Positions 41,881-53,739 of a stretch of 64,000 nt of DNA are shown piece by piece (the stretch's first letter is position 1; each line of letters starts with the position of its first letter). A program made the translations under genes and the position numbers. The notes under the pieces are model-generated. The model did not search any database and was not told the origin of the DNA. It was given only the letters and a program-made list of their open reading frames with translations. This stretch comes from Diadema setosum (taxonomy: Eukaryota; Echinodermata; Echinoidea; Diadematoida; Diadematidae): positions 33,573,497 to 33,637,496 of the forward strand of contig CM067064.1 in NCBI GenBank assembly GCA_033980235.1, written 5' to 3'.

Positions 41881-42325
41881 TGGGCAGATAGGAGAGGGGG
41901 GGGGGTGGGACTGCTATGGTTTCTGTGATATGAGGTTACACCAACTGTCATTAATGTTTCAATGCCGTTGGTCTGTGTACAATGTCGGAGGCAGTTACAG
42001 ATCCAGGTGCTGGGGGTTTAACTTAATATTGAACATTGCACATTAAAATCTTTTACCACTATGGCATGCATCATCGCACCCTTCATTTCTAATCTCCCAG
42101 GTATTCTAAAGATACATTTTTAGGTCCATTATACTGATCAGTATTCGCTTCCTAGTCATGATGAAAATATGATGTAAGTTCATGGGATCTGTCATTACTG
42201 AAGGCTGTCTCTTCTTTGTTCAATTGTTGGTATTCAATTACTGGTTTAATTTTGGGACAAATAATCAGGTCATTTTAATGCTTCCATCCAGAAGAGTCCC
42301 AGAGACATTAGATTGTTAGCCTGAG

Positions 42326-42669
42326 GATGGTCCATGGTGAGTTTCAGTATGTCGCTGCAACATGCTCAAATTCTTGTACATCCTCAAAAGCCGGCAACAT
42401 GTAATGCAACATCCTCAGGAATTGGCGACATGTTTAAAATAAAATGTAATAAAACATATGAAAAACTTGTACAAAACTTGAGAAACATCAAACTAATTAG
42501 AAACTTTGTGCTCAAAACATGAGACAGAACATCAAATGTAAGTAGCACAACAGGGAATAAGTTGTGAAGTAATGCACACACATGCGGTGTGCACTCTGCT
42601 GCAATCAATTTCCACAATATTCTGACATTCAGAGCTTTCAACATGCACAATATTTAAGTTGTGGACTAC
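42326..42669. repeat. Dispersed repeat R2, copy 2
   Basis: Aligns end to end with 23304-23651: GTTTCAGTATGTCGCTGCAA near the left, TTTAAGTTGTGGACTAC at the right. The inverted ends are less perfect than in copy 1. Confidence 0.7.
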
Positions 42670-42823
42670 TATGATTAGTATTGTTTTTGTTTTTGTTTTG
42701 TTTGAGTTGTCCTTGTATCCATCCAATATTAATCTTCTTTTTTTTTATGAGATAAAAAAATGCTGTGGTGATATTTTTCTTGATGATTAAGAGTGATCGG
42801 CAAAGTCGCACAGTCTGACAGTG

Positions 42824-43013
42824 CAGTGGCGTATCTGGGGGGGGGGGGGGGGGGGGGGCAAGGGGGCATGTGCCCCGGGCGCCACTCCTTGGGGACGCCA
42901 AAAACGGGAAAAAAAACGAAGGAGAAGGAGAAGAAGAAGAAGAAGAAGAAGAAGAAGAAGAAGAAGAAGAAAAAAAAACAACAACAACAACAACAACAAC
43001 CCTCGCCCGGACC

Positions 43014-43046
<33 letters not shown>

Positions 43047-43559
43047 AGACAGAAAACCAAATCAACAAGATAAAAACAAAACATGAATTCCATGTTTTGT
43101 AAGCTGAAATATAATAATTTTCGGCTTGCTCGCTGCGCTCGCTCGCCAAAATTTATCAAAAAAAAAAAAAAGAAGAAGATAAGAACAAAACGTAATGATG
43201 ACGCGGAAACATACTAATTTAGAGTATTTTTTCAAGTCCTCAGTTTGTTGGTGCAATAAATCGTTATCTATAAGGCCGTCACTATCTTGATTAGAATTGT
43301 AAGAGTTAATCAAACCAAAAAAAGACAAGAATTCCACGTTTTTTTAAGCTGAAATACATAAATTTTCGTCTCGATCGCTGCGCTCGCTCGCCAAAATTTA
43401 TCAACATTTAGGGTTGCCTATATTACATTTAAATCACCCTAAAAAGACATCTTTTAAGTGCTTCAGAAAGCATATCATGTGGACTTTTTTAAAGTCCCTA
43501 CCGGGATGGGGTTGGGGTTGAACTTGCACCGGGCGCCGTTTTCCCTAGATACGCCACTG
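42824..43559. mobile_element. Foldback element, CAGTGGCGTATCTGGG ends
   Basis: Left CAGTGGCGTATCTGGG and right CCCTAGATACGCCACTG are near-perfect inverse ends. Inside are two ~75-bp direct repeats (43086-43162 and 43327-43405) sharing GAATTCCA, AAGCTGAAATA and CGCTGCGCTCGCTCGCC, plus long G, (GAA)n and (CAA)n runs that create artefact frames of poly-Gly, poly-Arg or poly-Pro. No transposase. The end sequence also marks 2876-3049. Confidence 0.7.
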
Positions 43560-45019
43560 CCACAGTGTAAAAGGTTAAAAGGTTGTTGAACTTTAATTCG
43601 AAATAAAAAAAAAAAAAAAAAAAAATCATTTTTGAATGTCCATGATTTTGTCTGATGAATAGATATCAAGAAACGATCATTTAGAGTTTGAATCTTCCCG
43701 CTCCATTTGTTTGTCTCCTTCTTAGAATTTAGCTTCTTGTCCCACAACCTCTTTGAATCATTGAAAAAAAAAATCAAACTAAAAACAACAAAAGAAAAAC
43801 AGAAGAAAAAATATTCTTGATCTATACCTTATTCACTTTTTGTCATACATAATACACTGGTTAAAGAAATAAAGCTGAAATAGGACCAGATTAAGAGAGC
43901 ATCTATCGCCCTAGAGCTTCCGAGGCCCGCTTGAGAGCCCTGAACCCGGCAGCAATGGACGTTGCACTTCGCGCTCTTGAAATGTTCGTGTTCGTTATTC
44001 ACGTCCGGAATGTATATAATATTTATACTCGATTAATTTAGAAGCCGCAATCAGTTATGCTTTAGTTTTTCTCGGCAAAGAAACCATAGCCATGCTCAAA
44101 GAGATCATATAACTGGCGTACTTGCTTAAAGCAAAATCAGATTAAAAAAAAATCTTCCTCAACCTAATTGTCCTCTTTGAGCCGAGCGCTTATTATAATT
44201 CATCGCTCTTTGCGTAGACTTTGACATGGCGCCATCCATTGTTCACTTTGGGCGAGGCGTGGAAGAGTGATCCCTGCGAGAACCTTGTGTTGTGTCTTTC
44301 TATTTTTACAAAGAGAGCGCAATGCACTTAAGAATAAGATTATCCCCACCCTAATTCTTTTCTTATGTGTCCGTTTCAGCCCAGTTGATTTAAAGTACCT
44401 GTATTCTTTCCTTATTCCAGTTATAAAAAAATTCTGCTTCCAAATTTTTTGCCGTATTATCAAGGGCAGCCCTGAACGAAGCAGCCCTGAGCGAGTGATT
44501 TCCGCATTGAGCCTGATTGGGTGGCTCATCAGGTAATCACTGAAGATCAATTTCCATAGGTAATTCACACTCGAGCAGGATTGTGATGATTGCTATTTAA
44601 AGTTGAACGAGGTGTGATATCTTCGCACCCCACCCCTACCCCTTGATTATCGATTTGCCGTTCTCGACTGCTGGCGTCTCATTGTTGGCCCAGCAACTTT
44701 CGTGACAATCAACGCGAAAACGCCATAAGAACTCGCTGCTTGAGCGCATCTCCGCGATAGACGAGATTTGCATGAATAGTTTCTATTGTTGTCGATCTTG
44801 GGGCGGAATGACAATTGGGACTATACACGTCGGAGACACGTGTACCTAGTAGGCCTAACCCTGTAAGACTAGTCCAACGTAAGTATCAACACCAGCGGCA
44901 AAGAAGGCGGAGTGAATTCAAACAAGGACTGGACGAGTTGAAGACAGATTTACCAACTCGAGACGGAAACTCCTACAGGCTTTACTACAAGATTCGGACG
45001 AAATTTAGCGGAAGAGAAG
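43560..45019 (+). promoter_or_regulatory. Upstream region of the secreted-protein gene
   Basis: The last ~800 bp before the start codon have more CG dinucleotides than the surroundings, consistent with a promoter and 5' UTR. A long frame crosses the start in another phase (44815-45240) but has no signal peptide or splice continuity. No TATA box called; the poly-A run at ~43605 is incidental. Confidence 0.3.
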
Positions 45020-45118
45020 ATGACACGAGCAAAACTTCTGAAAATGATGCTGTGGCTCGTCGTGGCTGTCGTCTGCTCTGCGATTTCGATATCGCAGGCC
45101 GAAATGGACGAGGAGCAG
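45020..45118 (+). CDS. Secreted-protein gene exon 1 (signal peptide)
   Basis: 33 codons, ATG in the context AAGATGA; donor GAGCAG|GTAGGC. Encodes the whole signal peptide plus six residues of the mature chain (EMDEEQ). Confidence 0.75.
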
Positions 45119-48100
45119 GTAGGCTTCGGACTACGTCCGCCGAAACTAGGCTACCGGGTGGACGAAGCGACTCGGAAGGGGGTAGGCGCTATGGAGTATC
45201 CATACTTCATTTTGCCGATCACATCATGCTTAGCTTATAATCACAGCGGCACCACATATTCTTGTCGTTCATCCATAGAGCCACAGAGCGAAATTTGCTT
45301 TGTCATTGTTTTATACAGCCAAGTGTGACTATTGTTGGGAATGAAGTAGATTGACTAATGCGCTATACACTCGTACTAACACTGTTTACCATCACCCATC
45401 AGTAGGCATAGGGCGTACAGGGCACTTGGAATCAATCATTAGTACGCGGAGGCGTGATGTGGATGGCGTCGAGTGGGTTGCATGTTAGTCCCTTGACGCA
45501 GGGTGAAAAGGTTGCCTAGGAGATTAGGAGGAGGGAAAACGCAAAACGCATTGTAACATCGTCTGGTAATGGCAATGAGAAACAGTATTTTACTTTCTGA
45601 CATGACTCTCGACTGTCTTCGAAAAATATTCTTCAAAACACTTTCCATGGAAATTTCTCGTTAAAGGGCTAACATAATTCGTCACCAACTGATATGCTCG
45701 GGATTTTACATATTAGTTTACATACGTTCTTCTGCTACATAAAATATGCTTCACCCGGTCATTTCCCTACTTCGATAATTTTCAAATTTATTATTTTAAT
45801 ACTCTCCTCCTTTATTCTGTTTTACTTAAACGCAGGGCAGCCTTTCAAATGATGACAGCGTGTCATCCTCCTTGCTGGGGAAGGGGTATTAAAAAGGAGA
45901 GTGGGGATTGTTTCGCATCAGGGAGCATCAGTGATTTTAGAAACACGCTGAAATCAAAGTATGGCCAAGTGTGACGCAAGGATTGAATTCTCTGCATACG
46001 GAGAAGCCTGATTGTAACCAACTCCAGCGGCAAAAGCCCTGTTTTCATGTTTGGATTACGAAACGCCACGATAACCTTTTGATTTCTGCTGTAGGGTGGA
46101 AGCCACTTTCATTTCCGTTTAACCCTCCTTTAAGCCAAAGCTTCATAACACCGCTGCATTCCATATTTGTTATGTATCACTGTTGCCGCTGGTAATGACA
46201 GTTTTGAAGGGGAATTTCGGACCAGTTTAAAGTTGAGGAGGTGACGAGAATGTTAGTTTCCCACTGCGTGTGTTACATTGTTATTCTAGCACGACCGACT
46301 CATAATTAGATATTTGAGACTGGTACAAACCATGATCAAACCCTCAAAAAATAACCATCAAGAAAAACAACAACAAAAACAAAGAAGGAAAACCAAAAAT
46401 TAAAATGTCAATACATGTATTTTGCAAACTATATGGAAGCTGTAAGACGATGACGTCAGCTACTCACTCATTCGTATATTCTATACATATTGACTGTTCA
46501 AGAAACGTTTCGTGAAAGTTGGCTAAACATTAGAATTTCATAACTTTCTGAATGTCTTTTCCTGCTTTGATTAATTTTTGCTCGTGTGCTCATAAAATGT
46601 CACTCTTTCTTACAAGACTGCGTTTAACTGGTCCGCAATTCGCCTTTAGTAATCCTCTCGTGCTGCACTATTAATTCTGCTCCCTTCCTACAAGCTCGCT
46701 TAAAGGGAAACCAAAACTCCAGGCTCACGTTTACTCGATATCAAAAACGCAGTGTTTGACAGAACGATGACATTTTCATTATAATCCAACAAAAAGTTTG
46801 GCTGGCATGTCGGGTTTTGCCTTGCACACATATCACAATATCATCCACGACAACATATTCATCCACAAGACACGCAAGTATGAAATGAGATCTTACCTTT
46901 TCATTTTCAACATGGTCTATTTTTTAGAGAAGTTGAATCCATGGTATATGAGCTAATAAATTCTTAAGGTTGTATCAACTTGGTAATGATAGCCTTGTTA
47001 GTTGTATGGGGGTGGGGTTATATGAATTATTGCCAAAATGTATTTACGATAGCTCATTGGTGGAGTTACGATGCTATGAGATCTTTGTCTCAAAATCACA
47101 ATATATAAACATCATGACGCGAAATTTCACCAGAGACGTTCAAGAGATTGAATCACAACAGTTCTACTCCCTTTGAATCCATATTTGATGTTGTCACTAA
47201 AAAGTATGTGCATGTGCCATGCATGCAGGATCTGCATCACTGATGGGAAGACAATAAATTGATTCATGTCTTATAATGATCAGTTATTCTCTGTGGAAGA
47301 TATGATTTTAAAATGAGAATCATTTCTCGCTATCCCAACTAATAAAAGATGAACGATACATAATGTTATATAAAACACAGGGATGTTCGAATTTGAATTG
47401 CGCAAAGATTGATAAGATAATAGTCAAAGTTACTAGACTGGTTATGTCAAGACACAAATCTGACATATCACTTTATAAAGAACTGTATTATACTTGAAGA
47501 TGATACCATACCAGGGCCCTGTTTTATGAAGAGTTATAAGTGATTATATAGATGATTTCTATCATAAGTCTATAGCAGCCTCTGTGGTATAAGGGAATTT
47601 ACAATCGATTGTATCTTTTGATAAAACGGTACCCTCTTGTCAGAATTTATCGTAAAAGTGATAAAATCGGCTATCCAGAAGTGCAGAGTTTCAAACACTT
47701 TCATAACATACAGCTCTAATTCACACTTATGCACATATTCCCGGATGAGATTGACTTTCGTTTTATTATATTTTATAAGGTGAAGTTTCATTTCATTGAA
47801 TGAAAGATAGGTATATAGGCACAATGTGATGGAGTTCTGAATGAATTTTCATATTGCTTGGAAAAATGGCGGCATCGAACCCCGATCATCAAAGGTGCAA
47901 ATACACCTGTGGAATTCTTTTATGCATCCCTATAGAAAATTGACAGCTGTTTGAATAGTTATAGCCAGGTGGAACTCCAACTCTTGAACCGCCCAAGTGA
48001 ATGCCGATATCGCTATAGAAACCGGTGACGCTTTCATTGTTTTGACTGTGCAAATTTCTTCCATTCAAGTCAATTTAAATATTGAGTTTTTGTGGTTCTC

Positions 48101-51100
48101 CCACTCCACCTTCAATCAAAATCAGCTCCGTAATAATATATTCAGATTTTATAAATGTTTCGTCTACAAAAATGTTACCCCTAACAATTGCCTAACAACC
48201 ACAAAGCATGCCGGACCGGCTTGCCCTACAAATAACAACTAATCGAATTACTGCCTATATGGAAGTTACTGGGAGGGAGCGGATGAATGAAAATTAATGT
48301 CCTTTTTTTTTTTAGAAGAATGTTTTGTTTGTATGCGATCGATGGGGAATTGTGAGGTAACTCTTAAGCTTACTCAGCATCATTTTTATACATGTACACT
48401 TATCAACTGTTTGAGAACGTTTGCAAGAGAATAGCGAATCTTTAACATTTCATTACTTTCAATCCAGATTTTTATCAAATTTTCCCTGTTGTGCTAAAAA
48501 CAATTGAATTTTCTCCTCAGACTAATTTTTGAGTGGTCCGAAATTCCCCAAAAGATTAACAAGAAACTCATAGTGGTAGGTATATCATCCATTATCATCA
48601 TGAATGTTGCGCATGCTATCTGCAAAATTATTTAAGACAATCAACGATTGCCTCAAACATTTGTCCCGTTTTATCAAGGGGATTCAAGAGAATGGAGTCG
48701 CAACTGTCCTATTTCCTTTGAAGCCACATCCGATGCCGCCACTCGAAAATATTTGAAGCATGTGGCAAACTTGATCTGCCGCGCAGATAGGAAGACTATT
48801 GACTCAAGTCTCATCGCTTGATCACCAACCACTTTTTTTTTTTTTTTTAGATGGTAATTACTTTTTGCCATCCCTTGTATATATTCATAAAAGATAGGTG
48901 ATATTGGTAAATATCGTTTCAAGTAATAAATAAACAAGCATATTTTATAGAGCCAACATTACGTGAACATTAAAAATGAACCATCAGATTGCTCAGCAAG
49001 ACGGCGGCATGAGGCCCATCATCAAAGGCACGACTGCATTTGTGGAATTCTTTTGTACATCAATAGAAAACTGACAACTGTTTGAATGTATTACAGCCAG
49101 TTGGAACTCCGTCTCTTAAACCTCCTTGGTATAGTATAGTACATGATGCGAAATTGCTAGGCCCATGCATGGAAATGTCTGCTTTATACGATGTGTGCGC
49201 TACTATTATATCCATTGCAATGAGCAAATGCCTCTGCATCTTAATTGAGTATTTGATATGTTTTCTCATACTTCTGACTATATATACCATATCTGGCATA
49301 TTGCAACATCACTTGTGTGTTTGAGCACAACTGAATGGTGTGCAGTGATGGTGTAAAATTAACATTTTTCTTACGACCATCGCATATAGGAATGTATTTT
49401 TATCCTGCATCCACAATACCCTAATTTACGAGAGAGAGAGAAAGACAGACAGACAGACAGACAGATAGACAGACAAACAGACAGACAGAGAAAGAGGGAG
49501 AGAAGTAAACGAAACCAAAGCCGAGATTTAGACGTGGATTGAGTGAAAGCAGCAATATTAGTAGACCCATCTATGAAAGTTTGAGAAAAATCGGACAACC
49601 GATTAAAAATTTGTGAATTTTAAAATTTCATTGCCGTCATTGCTGCATAAGAATTAAGACTACTAAAGTTCATGACGTCATGTACGGACAATAATATAAA
49701 GAAAATGATAAGGAGGGTTCCACAAAATTTCATTTTTCAAGAAAAGGATATAATTATTCCATCGACTTGTTAATGATGTAATTATGTTAGGGGTAATATA
49801 ACTCCCCTGCTTTCTGAAAGAGGTAAAGTCACGTGCTCTTTTACTTTGCTAGAACAGTGAAAATAATATATGTTGATTATGAACTGATATGCAGTAGAGT
49901 TATATAATGACTTTTTTTGTAATGTAGTCGTTTATCCCTATCCTCCCAAAGAGTTCTTGTGGAAGCACTGAGATTAACTTCGATGATTATTTTGTTTTGT
50001 GTGTGCGTGTCGGTATGTTTGTGGTCTATGCACGCAGATCAAAACCAAGGGACGGTCACTTCTGAGAAACTTCCGGTCCAAGTCAGGCAAACTGGTCCAA
50101 CTGAAGTGGACGGAGTGGACAAACGGAGACGTACCGCCCGATGAGATCGAACGACTGCACAGGTTTCGCTCCGAGTGTCTCGAAATCATCCGCGAGGCCG
50201 AATTCGAGATCAAGCAGCGGGTCGTTGATGCGGTAATTATCTTACTCGTGTTATCTTTGTACCACTATCACTGCTTTGGAAAAGTTTTAATAGCAGTATG
50301 ATCAGTGACAGATTCTATTCGATGTACTTTAACCCTATAAAGCCCAAGGGAGGGGGGCACATTGTGCCCCCTACCATATTTTCGTTTGCCGCTCCGGTAT
50401 ACACCCTTTACCCGATTTCGACCAAATTTGGTGACTTTTCCTGAAATCTTATTGCGCATATTTTGATGTATAATTTAGCTATGTCTGATATTACTGGTTG
50501 CCATGGCAACCATAAATTGCCAACCATGTTCGTCAGATTTTGCATGATTTTCTGTTCCAATTTCAGTTAACAGTATAATAATGGATGAAATGGGGGTTTT
50601 CTTGGCTGTTATTTGCTGAAGGACCAAATGTTGAAGGAATTATGGTTTTGAATTACCCTGAAATGGTTTCCTTATTTCCTTTATTTTCTATATGACATAG
50701 GCATCAAACAATAGATATAATAGAAATAATCGAAAATACAGCATTTTCCAAAGACTACCATTTTATTTTGTGTTATCTTCACTTAACCTTTGCCTGTAAT
50801 ATCATTTGTTTATCATATTATCAATCTGCAAACTCAAAATTACAATATTTTGGAAATATGAAATGCGATACCAATTATGTATCCATTCCAAGCAATACAT
50901 CATAGGTTTTATATATTTCTTTATATTGGAATGAAAAGAGCCCCTATGTGTTGACCTTGAGAAATTTGAACCATAACACACAGTGAAGGTTGACTTTGTG
51001 ATAAATATGAAAATGATTGATATGAAATAAAAAAAGATTATATACTGGGGAAAAAGAAATAAACACATTTTTTTTTTAGAGTATTTCCTATGTATTTCTT

Positions 51101-52955
51101 TATATTTTGGTAAATAGCACCCTCAGTGGATGACCTTGAGAAATTTCAAATGTAGGGTCATGTAGAGTACGAGTTGCTCTACCCATGTTCCAAATATGAC
51201 GGTCATACATCATATAATAAAGAAGTTCGATAGGGGAACACAATGTGCCCCCCCCCCCCCCCCCCCCATCCTTGGGCCTGGAAGGGGTCAAAATGGCTTG
51301 GGCTTTATAGGGTTAAACATTCTGATCGAGTACAAGTTAAATTTCTGTTTGGAGGTATTCATTTCTACCAAAGGGCCAGCCATATCCATGGCCCGATATG
51401 TTGTATACTGAGAGAATGATTATTATTTCTGTAAGCCGGTAAAAAAATTAGTATTTGCAGTTTTAAGTCCAGCAAGTTTCTATACCATAAAGATATTTTG
51501 TTGAAGACTGGTGGAACCACACTGAACAGGAAACGAGGTCGGATAAAAACAGTCTATATCAGAACATAAATTATAGTATTATAGGTATTAAACCTCTATA
51601 CGGTAATAGGACAAATAAGTCTGCATTCACTCATGCCGTTTTGTCGTTCTAACTAAATGGAGCCAGAAAGCTTGTCAACGACGTATACTATAATACAATA
51701 TAGCAACAATAACCATGCATAATATATATAGGAATATGCACCGTTGATTCAGGATATTGACATACATTAGAGCGGAACTAGATAAATTGACCCACTGACG
51801 AATTTATTCATATTTATGGATATTTTCCCCTTCGGCCTCTGGTAATAAATATCAGGTTACCTGTTACATGATTAAGCCCTATTTTGTAATCCGGTTTGCA
51901 CGCATTACTACATAATAGGCAAATCTCTGCTTTGCTTTTTACGTCAGTTACGTTCAGACGGCAATCCTAAACTTCAAGGTTAGCTAACTTCGAGAATAAG
52001 CTCTTGCACCTTAAAGGGATGATATAGTTTTGGTTGAGGAAGGGATTCACGCTTTAACTTTTTGCGAGATGATTTAGAAACCACTAAATATGAAATATTA
52101 AAGGGGAAGGCTAGTAACTGATCAATGGGAATCAGTGGAAATGCTGGGAGATGATTGTTCCAATCCTTATGGGATTCATTCAAGAGTTCATTGTATATCT
52201 ATTGTTGTGTGAAAATGATTTGCTTCAGAATGGTCTCATATTCTAGTAATGTGCAGTTTAATGCTTCCAGGTTAGCGTCCCTGGTCAGTGACGGAGCATT
52301 AAACTGCACATTACTTGAATATGAGACCGTTCTGAAGCAAATCATTTTCACACAACAATAGATATACAATGAACTCTTGAATGAATCCCATAAGGATTGG
52401 AACAATCATCTCCCAGCATTTCCACTGATTCCCACTGATCAGTTACTAGCCTTCCCCTTTAAAGGGGACAATTCGGAAAGGAATTAAAAGTTTATTTCAT
52501 GAAAATGAGATATCCAAAAACAAAGCGGTCCTAATATAGGTTGGATCCCTCCTTTTATTAGGGCGACTTTGTTTTACTTTGTTTGATATCTCAGTGATTT
52601 CAAAACTAATTTTCATCATATAAATTTTTAATCCTCTAAGACTTGTATTCTTTCTAATATTCTAAATGACTTTATGGATGTAAAGAGGTTTTCTCGTTTG
52701 CTCTTGTGATGAAAGTATCCAACACCGAAATGAAGGTTGGTAATTGTTGTCAGTATTTCACAGATGATTAAGGGGCATCTCGGAGCCGTGTTGCTGTTCA
52801 CTAACGGCATGCTAACCATTGCGCGCTTTTCTGCACTAAATGTATTGGATTCCGCGTTTCAATATTTTGTATTGTCGAAAATTCGGTATTTGATGATTTG
52901 ATTTGTGCCAGCAATCAGTATTGTATCTTCAACATTTTCTTGGTCTCCCCCTCCC

Positions 52956-53007
<52 letters not shown>

Positions 53008-53647
53008 ACTTTTGTCATTTTCTCTTGATATATGTCGTCAGGAACGGAACTTGGCAGAAACTTTGGAAAACCCAATTATCAGCTTGCAATATGTGAAGTC
53101 TGTTTGTGTGTGTGTGCGTCTGTGTGTGTGCACGTAAACCAGCAATAGGTACATTGTGGGAGGACCCCGTTGTTTTTCTCCCATAAACAAAATGCCCCCA
53201 CAGTGTCAATTTTCACCCCAACAGTGCTGACTAAATAAAGCGAAACGGAAGATGGAATACCGAACATGTACCTCTTGCTAGTCCTGATTTACAGTCGTTT
53301 ATAACCATGAAATAATACGAGTGCAACTGTCTCATAATGCAAGTGTTGCATCACATCATTATCTCAGTCTCGCTGTAAAAGTCCGATTATAAAAGTGCTG
53401 CGATTGACATTGCAAGCAGCAGGTTTTTATTTGTTTGCTTGTTTTTCAACTTCCATAATCATAATCATTATCTCTCTTGTGATAGATTGCCGGCGCGGAG
53501 ACCAAAGTTGACCCGAAGGTTCCGCAGGAATCCATTGACATCGCCGAGCTGTTCATGGGAGCGTTGTTCGCCAACTCCTACGCCGAGCAGTCGCATCGTG
53601 AAGATAGTATGATGGAAATAGTGAAAGGTGTACTAGATCGTGTATAG
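45020..53647 (+). CDS. Unrecognised small secreted protein (3 exons, 151 aa)
   Basis: Join of 45020-45118, 50038-50232 and 53486-53647; both introns are phase 0 with GT-AG borders. Residues 1-27 are a textbook signal peptide: basic MTRAKLLK start, hydrophobic MMLWLVVAVVCSAISI core, SQA|E cleavage. The mature 124 residues are rich in Glu, Lys and Arg, with one cysteine (~86) and a probable amphipathic helix (PPDEIERLHRFRSECLEIIR...), then SIDIAELFMGALFANSYAEQ and a helical end MMEIVKGVLDRV. A lone cysteine argues against a disulphide-rich toxin or antimicrobial fold. No known domain. The start has A at -3. AATAAA lies 66 bp after the stop. Confidence 0.75.
45119..47639 (+). other. Secreted-protein gene intron 1, 5' part
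   Basis: Intron 1 runs 45119-50037 (GTAGGC...CACGCAG). This portion shows no bounded repeat or second gene; short open frames only. Confidence 0.5.
47640..47990 (+). repeat. Dispersed repeat R1, copy 3
   Basis: Parallels 3646-3975 (CGGCTATCCAGAA, CATAACATACAGCT, TCGAACCCCGATCATCAAAG) and extends further to GTGGAACTCCAACTCTTGAA, as in copies 2 and 4. Confidence 0.75.
48660..49140 (+). repeat. Dispersed repeat R1, copy 4
   Basis: Same block order as 16478-17232 in opposite orientation: GAATGGAGTCGCAACTGT, GATCTGCCGCGCAGATAGG, GGTAATTACTTTTTGCCATC, CAGATTGCTCAGCAAGACGG, TGTGGAATTCTTTTGTACAT. About 270 bp shorter than copy 2 through internal deletion. Confidence 0.8.
49435..49500. repeat. (GACA)n tetranucleotide repeat
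   Basis: GAGAGA then GACA units with a few changes. It creates a Ser/Leu/Cys/Val repeat frame on the minus strand that is not a gene. Confidence 0.85.
50038..50232 (+). CDS. Secreted-protein gene exon 2
   Basis: 65 codons; acceptor CTATGCACGCAG, donor GATGCG|GTAATT, both phase 0. Reads IKTKGRSLLRNFRSKSGKLV... then a Trp-containing turn (LKWTEWTNGDVPPDE) and an amphipathic helix. C-ending codons are frequent, unlike the AT-rich flanks, which supports real coding. Confidence 0.8.
50328..51317. mobile_element. piggyBac-like MITE, TTAA-flanked
   Basis: TTTAACCCTATAAAGCCCAA at the left is inverted at the right as TTGGGCTTTATAGGGTTAAA (21-bp perfect TIR). If TTAA is the target duplication, the element starts CCCTATAAAGCCC, and TTAA plus a CCC start is the piggyBac pattern. 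A second inverted pair lies inside: GGCACATTGTGCCCCC (left) versus GAACACAATGTGCCCCC (right). No transposase. Intron 2. Confidence 0.75.
52099..52462. repeat. 364-bp near-perfect palindrome
   Basis: Left arm (TTAAAGGGGAAGGCTAGTAA ... CAGTTTAATGCT) and right arm (AGCATTAAACTG ... CTTCCCCTTTAA) of ~165 bp pair with only a few mismatches around a ~26-bp loop (52268-52292). As a result both strands contain almost the same ORF. Intron 2. Confidence 0.9.
52967..53007. repeat. (CT)n microsatellite preceded by poly-C
   Basis: Uninterrupted CT units after a C run. Simple repeat in intron 2. Confidence 0.9.
53486..53647 (+). CDS. Secreted-protein gene exon 3 (C-terminus)
   Basis: Acceptor TCTCTCTTGTGATAG; 53 codons then TAG (53645-53647). 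Reads IAGAETKVDPKVPQESIDIA, then LFMGALFANSY, ending KGVLDRV. Phase 0 entry agrees with exon 2. Confidence 0.78.
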   Translation: MAGAETKVDPKVPQESIDIAELFMGALFANSYAEQSHREDSMMEIVKGVLDRV

Positions 53648-53712
53648 CACTGGCAGCACGTTGCTAAACTAGTACATGATATGAAATTTAGTTCTCCACA
53701 CGCTGCAACTTG

Positions 53713-53718
53713 AATAAA
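53713..53718 (+). terminator. Polyadenylation signal AATAAA
   Basis: AATAAA 66 bp after the stop of the secreted-protein gene. This places a short 3' UTR end about 20 bp downstream. Position-based inference. Confidence 0.5.
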
Positions 53719-53739
53719 TGACATTTCCTGGACAGACTG

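Noticed and set aside
42638..43159. 173-residue and overlapping frames with poly-Pro, poly-Ser, poly-Gly or poly-Arg
   Set aside because: Created by G runs, (GAA)n and (CAA)n inside the foldback element; frames open in all phases at once.
44815..45240. 141-residue + frame overlapping the secreted-protein exon 1
   Set aside because: Different phase, no signal peptide, crosses the GT donor, and Arg-rich composition reflects the GC-rich 5' region.
52155..52405. Two near-identical 68-residue frames on opposite strands
   Set aside because: Simple consequence of the 364-bp palindrome; no domain.
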